The notes under the pieces were generated by a model. That model searched no databases, was not told where the DNA came from, and saw only the letters and a list, made by a program, of their open reading frames with translations. Below, one piece after another: positions 58,457-64,000 of a stretch of 64,000 nt of DNA. The DNA comes from JACKNG01 sp050184115 (lineage in GTDB: Bacteria > Pseudomonadota > Gammaproteobacteria > Ga0077536): NCBI GenBank assembly GCA_050184115.1, contig JBFXAQ010000003.1, positions 62,001 through 126,000 of the forward strand, read 5' to 3'. Position 1 is the first letter of the stretch; every line of letters starts with the position of its first letter. The position numbers and the translations under genes were made by a program.

Positions 58457-59623
58457 GTGAATGGCCGTTCCCTCGCCCTTGGCGTCGTCACCCTCGTCGT
58501 GCTGGTGGCGGCATGGAAAATCAGCGAAGACAAGGCGCCACAGACCGAGATCACGCGCAGCGAGTTCCTGCCCTCGCTGATCGATCGCATCAACGAGGTC
58601 GCCGCCGTCGATCTACGCTCGGCCACGCACGCCACGCGACTGGTGCGCGACGGCGAAACCTGGCGCATCTCCAACAAGGACGACTTTCCCGCCGATGCCG
58701 CTCACGTGCGGCGCACCCTGCTTCAGCTCGCCGCCCTGCGCGGCATCGAAGCCAAGACCCGCTCCCCGGAACGCTACGGCCGCATCGGCGTCGACGACAT
58801 CGATCAGGAGGGTGCCGAAGGTACGCGGGTCGAGGTGGATGCCGGCGGCGACGAGCCGCTGGTCTCGCTCATCGTCGGCAATGCACGTGGCGATGACGGC
58901 TCGCAGCACTACGTGCGGCGCACCGCCGAGGCGCAGTCGTGGCTGGTCGACGGCGCGCTCGATGTCCCCGCCGATCCGATCCCCTGGCTCGATGCCGGCA
59001 TCGTCGACGTCGACACCCAACGGGTACGGAGCGTACGCATCGAGGTGCCGGGCGCCACCCCGGTGTTGGTGACCAAGAACGAACCGGCCGACAACTTCTT
59101 CACCCTGCAGGACGTGCCGGCGGGCTACGCGGCAAAGTCCAAGGCGACGGTGTCGAGCGTCGGCGCGGTACTGCTCGACCTGCGCCTGAACGACGTCGCC
59201 GCGGCCAGCCGCGTCACCGGCCAGGCGCCGGTGCGCGTGACGACGGTGCGGACTTTCGACGGCCTCGTCGCCACGCTCAGCGACTACGTGATCAACGACG
59301 TCACTTGGACCGCCTTCGGCTTCGCGTACGACGCCGAAGGCGCCGTCGCGGCCAGGCCCGCGGCAGCTGACGACGCCATCCCGGCCGCCCCGCTAGGCGA
59401 GGACGGGAACGCGTCCGAGACCTCGGCGGAAGGCGCCGCGGCCGACGACACGGCGAGCACAGCGCAGGAGACGGTCACGGATGAGGTCAGTCGGTTGTCG
59501 GCGCGCACCAGCGGCTGGGTCTACGCGCTGCCGGATTACAAGCGACGCATGATCGAACGCGACTTCGACAGCCTCGTCGAGGAGAAGAAGGCCGAGGAAC
59601 CGGCCGCCGCGGCGGCCGAGTAA
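58457..59623 (+). CDS. DUF4340 domain protein
   Basis: The 388-residue protein has an N-terminal membrane anchor (SLALGVVTLVVLVAAWKI) and repeated DUF4340-type beta units (VAAVDLRSATHATRLVRDGE, WRISNKDDFPADAAHVRRTL, LIVGNARGDDGSQHYVRR). A low-complexity Ala/Glu/Asp-rich stretch follows near residues 300-350. It is typically the last gene of Gld-like ABC operons and probably extracytoplasmic. GTG 58457 is chosen because AGGAGG lies 7 nt upstream. Confidence 0.85.
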   Translation: MNGRSLALGVVTLVVLVAAWKISEDKAPQTEITRSEFLPSLIDRINEVAAVDLRSATHATRLVRDGETWRISNKDDFPADAAHVRRTLLQLAALRGIEAKTRSPERYGRIGVDDIDQEGAEGTRVEVDAGGDEPLVSLIVGNARGDDGSQHYVRRTAEAQSWLVDGALDVPADPIPWLDAGIVDVDTQRVRSVRIEVPGATPVLVTKNEPADNFFTLQDVPAGYAAKSKATVSSVGAVLLDLRLNDVAAASRVTGQAPVRVTTVRTFDGLVATLSDYVINDVTWTAFGFAYDAEGAVAARPAAADDAIPAAPLGEDGNASETSAEGAAADDTASTAQETVTDEVSRLSARTSGWVYALPDYKRRMIERDFDSLVEEKKAEEPAAAAAE

Positions 59624-59630
59624 GCCGCGC

Positions 59631-60194
59631 TCAGTGCACCCGCTGGCTGGTCGGGCAGGCGGCCGGCAGCGCGGCGGTCATCGAACGCAACACGCGCCAG
59701 CCGTGGGCACTGCCGAGGTCGTGCCAGAGATGGAATGCATTGAAGGCATCGATGCACGGCGCGCCGCTCTGCAGCGCCCGCAACGTCTGCAGGACGTCCA
59801 TGGCCTTGACGAAATCCGTCGCCAGCGCTTCGTGCAGGGCGGAGCGATGCTTGGAGGCGTACTCGCGGTAGGCATTGCGGCCGACTTCGACGAAATACGA
59901 CACCGGCACGCCCTTGCGGATGGCGTGTTCGGGCAGGAGGCCCGCGAACAACAGGCATTGGTCGCCCACCACCGAGGGTTGGGTGGTATCTGCTTCGAGA
60001 ATGCGATCGACGCGATCGACCAGGCCGCGCTCGATCTCGCGCGGCGAGACCTCGGCGCCGACGTGGCGATAGAGGAGACTCACCAGGTGCTCTTCGACCT
60101 CCGGATCGAGCAGCACACCGCCGGCAAGCTGGGCATGCGTGAGCAGCGCGCGCCAACCGGTGGTCTGGGGGATGTGGAGTTCCTGGGTGGCCAT
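59631..60194 (-). CDS. Conserved protein of unknown function
   Basis: The 187-residue protein is not one I recognise. It is largely helical and soluble, without signal peptide or metal motif; notable segments are LLDPEVEEHLVSLLYRHVGA, YFVEVGRNAYREYASKHR and DAFNAFHLWHDLGSAHGW. AGG about nine nt before ATG 60194 supports the start. It converges with the DUF4340 gene (7 nt apart) and is divergent from glyQ. Confidence 0.65.
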   Translation of the reverse strand: MATQELHIPQTTGWRALLTHAQLAGGVLLDPEVEEHLVSLLYRHVGAEVSPREIERGLVDRVDRILEADTTQPSVVGDQCLLFAGLLPEHAIRKGVPVSYFVEVGRNAYREYASKHRSALHEALATDFVKAMDVLQTLRALQSGAPCIDAFNAFHLWHDLGSAHGWRVLRSMTAALPAACPTSQRVH

Positions 60195-60349
60195 CGTCGT
60201 CTACCTCGTCGTGGTCATCTATGGCGGCGCACAGGCGCCGATCTTTAGCCGCCCAGGCGTGCCGCGCGCACCGTCCGCGGCATACTCAAGGCCGCGCCCA
60301 GCCGCTATACTGCCGGCCCCTTGACGACCCCTCCCACGGCGCCGCCCAG

Positions 60350-61266
<917 letters not shown>

Positions 61267-61270
<4 letters not shown>

Positions 61271-63339
61271 GCGCCATGCTGCTGATCGAGATTGGCACCG
61301 AGGAACTGCCGCCGAAGGCGCTGCTGCGCCTGTCGACGGCCTTCGCCGCCGCGTTCGAGAAGGCGCTCGCGGGCGCCGGCCTGGCCTTCGAGACGCTCAC
61401 CCCCTATGCCAGTCCGCGCCGCCTTGCGCTCAGCGTGCGCGCGCTGGCGGCGCGCCAGCCCGATCGCGTCGAGCAGCGCCGCGGACCGGCGCTCAAGGCG
61501 GCATACGACGCCGACGGCAACCCGACCAAGGCCGCGCTCGGTTTCGCGCGCTCGTGCGGGGTCGAGGTCGAGGCGCTCGGCCGCGTCGGTGGTGAGAACG
61601 GTGAATGGCTGGCCTTCGAGGCGGCGATTCCGGGGCGTCCACTCGCTGAGTTGCTCGGCGGACTGGTCGAGCAGGCGCTGGCGGCCCTTCCCATCCCCAA
61701 ACGCATGCGCTGGGGCGCGGGTGACGTCGAATTCGTGCGTCCGGTGCACTGGGTGGTGGCACTGCACGGCGCCGACGTCGTGCCCTGCACGGTGCTCGGC
61801 CTCGACGCCGGCCGCACCACGCGCGGCCACCGCTTCCACCACGGCGGCGACATCGCGCTGGCCGCTGCGGAGGATTACCTCGACACACTCGCGCGCGACG
61901 GTCACGTGCTGGCCGACTTCGACCAACGTCGGGCACGCATCCTCGAACAAGTCGCGGCTTGGTGCCGCGAGCACGACCTCGACGCCGTGCTCGATCCCGA
62001 CCTCGTCGACGAGGTCACCGCGCTCGTCGAATGGCCCGCCGTGATCGGCGGTTCCTTCGATGCCGCGTTCCTCGCCCTGCCCGAGGAAGCGCTCATCGCT
62101 TCCATGCAGGGCCACCAGAAGTACTTCCCCCTGCGCGACCACGATGGCCGCCTGGCCAACCGCTTCCTCACCATCAGCAATATCGAGAGCACCGACCCGG
62201 CGCTGGTGCGGGACGGTAACGAGCGCGTCATCCGCCCGCGGCTCGCCGATGCGGACTTCTTCTACCGTACCGATCGCGCACAACCGCTCGCCGCTCGCGT
62301 GGCCGGGCTCGCCGACATGCTGTTCGAGAAGCGTCTCGGTTCGCTCGCCGACAAGACCGCACGCGTCGAGCGCCTTGCCGCGCGCATCGCGGACGCCTGC
62401 GGGGCCGATGGAGTCATCGTCGAACGCGCCGCCTACCTGGCGCGTGCCGACCTGCTCTCGGCGATGGTCGGCGAGTTCCCCGAACTGCAGGGCACCATGG
62501 GGCGTTACTACGCCAGCGCTGACGGTGAGGACGCCGCGGTGGCCGCCGCACTCGGCGAGTTCTACCAGCCGCGCTTCGCCGGCGACGCCATTCCCGCCTC
62601 GCCGGCCGGTCGCGCCGTCGCGCTGGCCGACAAGATCGATACCCTGGTCGGCATCTTCGGTATCGGTCTCGCGCCCACCGGCGACAAGGACCCTTACGCC
62701 CTGCGCCGTGCCGCGCTCGGCAGCCTGCGCATCCTCATCGAGGGCGACATCGACCTCGACCTGCTCGAGGTGATCGAGATCGCGCGCGCCATCTACGGCG
62801 AAGTTGCGTTGGTCGCGGACACCACCGCCCAGGTCTATACCTACATGCGCGAACGCCTGCGCGGCTACTACCAGGAGCGTGGCGTACCCGGCGACGTGTG
62901 CGCTGCCGTGCTGGCCACCGATCCGACCGCGCCGCGCGAGATTGCGCGGCGCATCGATGCCGTCGCCATGTTTCGCGAACACGCCGCAGCCGCCGCGCTG
63001 GCAGCCGCCAACAAGCGCATCGGCAACATTCTGAAAAAGCTCGACGGTCCTGCACCGAGCGCGTGGAGCACCGCGCGGCTGCACGACGAGGCCGAACGCG
63101 ACCTCGCCACGGCCATCGAGGCACTGCTACCGGAAGTCGAAGCTGCCTTCGCCGCGCATGCCTACGACGCCTACCTCACACGGCTCGCGAGCCTGCGCGC
63201 CCCGGTTGACCGCTTCTTCGATGAAGTGATGGTGATGTGCGAGGACCCGGCCTTGCGCGCCAACCGCCTCGCACTGCTCAACCAGCTGTACGGGCTGTTC
63301 GGTCGGGTTGCCGACATCAGCCGGCTGCACGACGTCTGA
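61267..63339 (+). CDS. glyS: Glycyl-tRNA synthetase beta subunit
   Basis: The 690-residue subunit begins LLIEIGTEELPPKALLRL and has ALPIPKRMRWGAGDVEFVRP, MQGHQKYFPLRDHDGRL and VALADKIDTLVGIFGIG (HD-like domain), with a C-terminal tRNA-binding part. It helps bind tRNA-Gly. ATG 61267 overlaps the glyQ stop (ATGA). Confidence 0.97.
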
Positions 63340-63347
63340 GAGCCGGA

Positions 63348-63884
63348 GTGCGCGCGTTGCTGCTCGATCGCGACGGCGTCATCAACCGCGACTCCGCGAA
63401 CTACATCCGCTCCGCTGACGACTGGCAGGCCCTGCCGGGCAGTCTCGAAGCCATCGCGCGGGCACAGCACGCGGGTTACGGCGTCATCGTGGTCAGCAAC
63501 CAGTCAGGGCTCGCGCGCGGCTACTTCGACATGCGCGCGCTGAACGCCATCCACCAGCGCCTGCAACGCGACCTCGAAACCCTCGGCGCGCGCATCGAAG
63601 CCTTCTTCATCTGTCCGCACGGGCCGGGCGACGGCTGCTGCTGCCGCAAGCCGCGCGGCGGCCTGATCGAGGCTCTGGCCGAGCGACTTGGGATCGAGCG
63701 CGGTACCACGCCGTTCATCGGTGATCGCCTGAGCGATGCCCGCGCCGCGCTCGCCGCCGGCGTGCGCCCGCTGCTGGTCCGCAGCGGACTCGAGCCGGTC
63801 AGCGAGGCCGAGGCCCGTGCGCTGGGCGATATCCCGGTCTACGACGACCTGGCCGCCGCCGTGGAGGCTCTTCTGTGTTCCTGA
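63348..63884 (+). CDS. gmhB: D-glycero-beta-D-manno-heptose 1,7-bisphosphate 7-phosphatase
   Basis: The 178-residue HAD phosphatase has the nucleophile motif LLLDRDGVINRD (Asp7, Asp9), VVSNQSGLARGYF, the zinc loop CPHGPGDGCCCRKP and FIGDRLSDARAAL. It makes heptose-1-phosphate for ADP-heptose and LPS core. GTG 63348 is 8 nt after the glyS stop with GGAG upstream. Its 3' end overlaps the next gene by 10 nt. Confidence 0.93.
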   Translation: MRALLLDRDGVINRDSANYIRSADDWQALPGSLEAIARAQHAGYGVIVVSNQSGLARGYFDMRALNAIHQRLQRDLETLGARIEAFFICPHGPGDGCCCRKPRGGLIEALAERLGIERGTTPFIGDRLSDARAALAAGVRPLLVRSGLEPVSEAEARALGDIPVYDDLAAAVEALLCS

Positions 63885-64000
63885 CGCGGCTGCGCTCGGG
63901 GTTGTTCTACCTCGGCCTCGCGCCGCTGACCGTCCTGTTCAGCATCGTCGGGATTCTCATCCTCCCCCTGCCGCGCACGTGGCGTTACGCGGTGATCACG
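63875..64000 (+). CDS. plsC: Start of 1-acyl-sn-glycerol-3-phosphate acyltransferase (partial)
   Basis: Forty-two codons are visible before the window ends, beginning GTG with GGAGG 7 nt upstream. The sequence has one hydrophobic segment (LFYLGLAPLTVLFSIVGILI) followed by PLPRTWRYAVIT, like the N-terminus of membrane acyltransferases that follow glyQ-glyS-gmhB in many proteobacteria. The catalytic HX4D motif lies beyond the edge. Confidence 0.75.
   Translation, partial: MFLTRLRSGLFYLGLAPLTVLFSIVGILILPLPRTWRYAVIT

Noticed and set aside
56875..58677. 600-codon minus-strand frame opposite the GldG-like gene
   Set aside because: The plus-strand gene has proper membrane helices, spacing and operon context.

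Overview
The window is chromosomal DNA from a high-GC gammaproteobacterium. The evidence is gene order: mnmG-rsmG-parA-parB-atpIBEFHAGDC-glmU, tyrS next to an M23 peptidase with anmK and erpA, glyQ-glyS-gmhB-plsC, and an rRNA operon of the order 16S-tRNA-Ile-tRNA-Ala-23S-5S. No phage, IS element, integrase or CRISPR array was recognised. Many genes start with GTG or TTG, and co-directional genes are very often joined by 4-nt stop/start overlaps.

Layout. 1-2.6 kb: end of a probable thioesterase, an acyl-CoA-dehydrogenase-fold flavoenzyme, then a gene-poor stretch with three ~142-bp tandem units lying directly 3' of tRNA-Arg(ACG). 2.7-6.7 kb (+): a LamB/YcsF (PxpA-like) protein, a luciferase-like oxidoreductase, an FAD monooxygenase and a polysaccharide deacetylase. 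6.6-11.7 kb (-): five overlapping genes for a glycan or glycolipid (GT2, polytopic glycosyltransferase, flippase-like membrane protein, methyltransferase, FemAB-like transferase). 11.8-13.5 kb (-): zinc alcohol dehydrogenase and a small HExxH protein. 13.7-18.5 kb (+): a three-subunit 2-oxoacid:acceptor oxidoreductase. 18.7-20.1 kb (+): DUF6165 and a family 9 glycosyltransferase.

20.3-26 kb (-): complete rRNA operon with promoter, boxA elements and terminator. 26-35 kb: tyrS; M23 peptidase-anmK; erpA; bactofilin-DUF6776; DUF4126-hemJ-hemL-TPR. 35-41 kb (-): fabA, a PepSY/PhoP/PhoQ-type operon, nitrilase-family amidase, rraA, glmU. 41-52.5 kb (-): F1Fo ATP synthase, parAB, rsmG, mnmG. 52.5-54.4 kb (-): GT4 glycosyltransferase and LpxH-like phosphoesterase. 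54.8-59.6 kb (+): a GldA/GldF/GldG-like ABC system with a DUF4340 protein. 59.6-64 kb: an unrecognised protein, then glyQ, glyS, gmhB and the start of plsC.

The housekeeping blocks look ordinary. The most interesting material is the tRNA-tail tandem repeats, whose palindrome recurs in the rRNA spacer, the overlapping glycan operon with exosortase-type partners but no exosortase, the orphan PxpA-like gene beside two flavoenzymes, the GltD-linked 2-oxoacid oxidoreductase, and the Gld-like ABC system.
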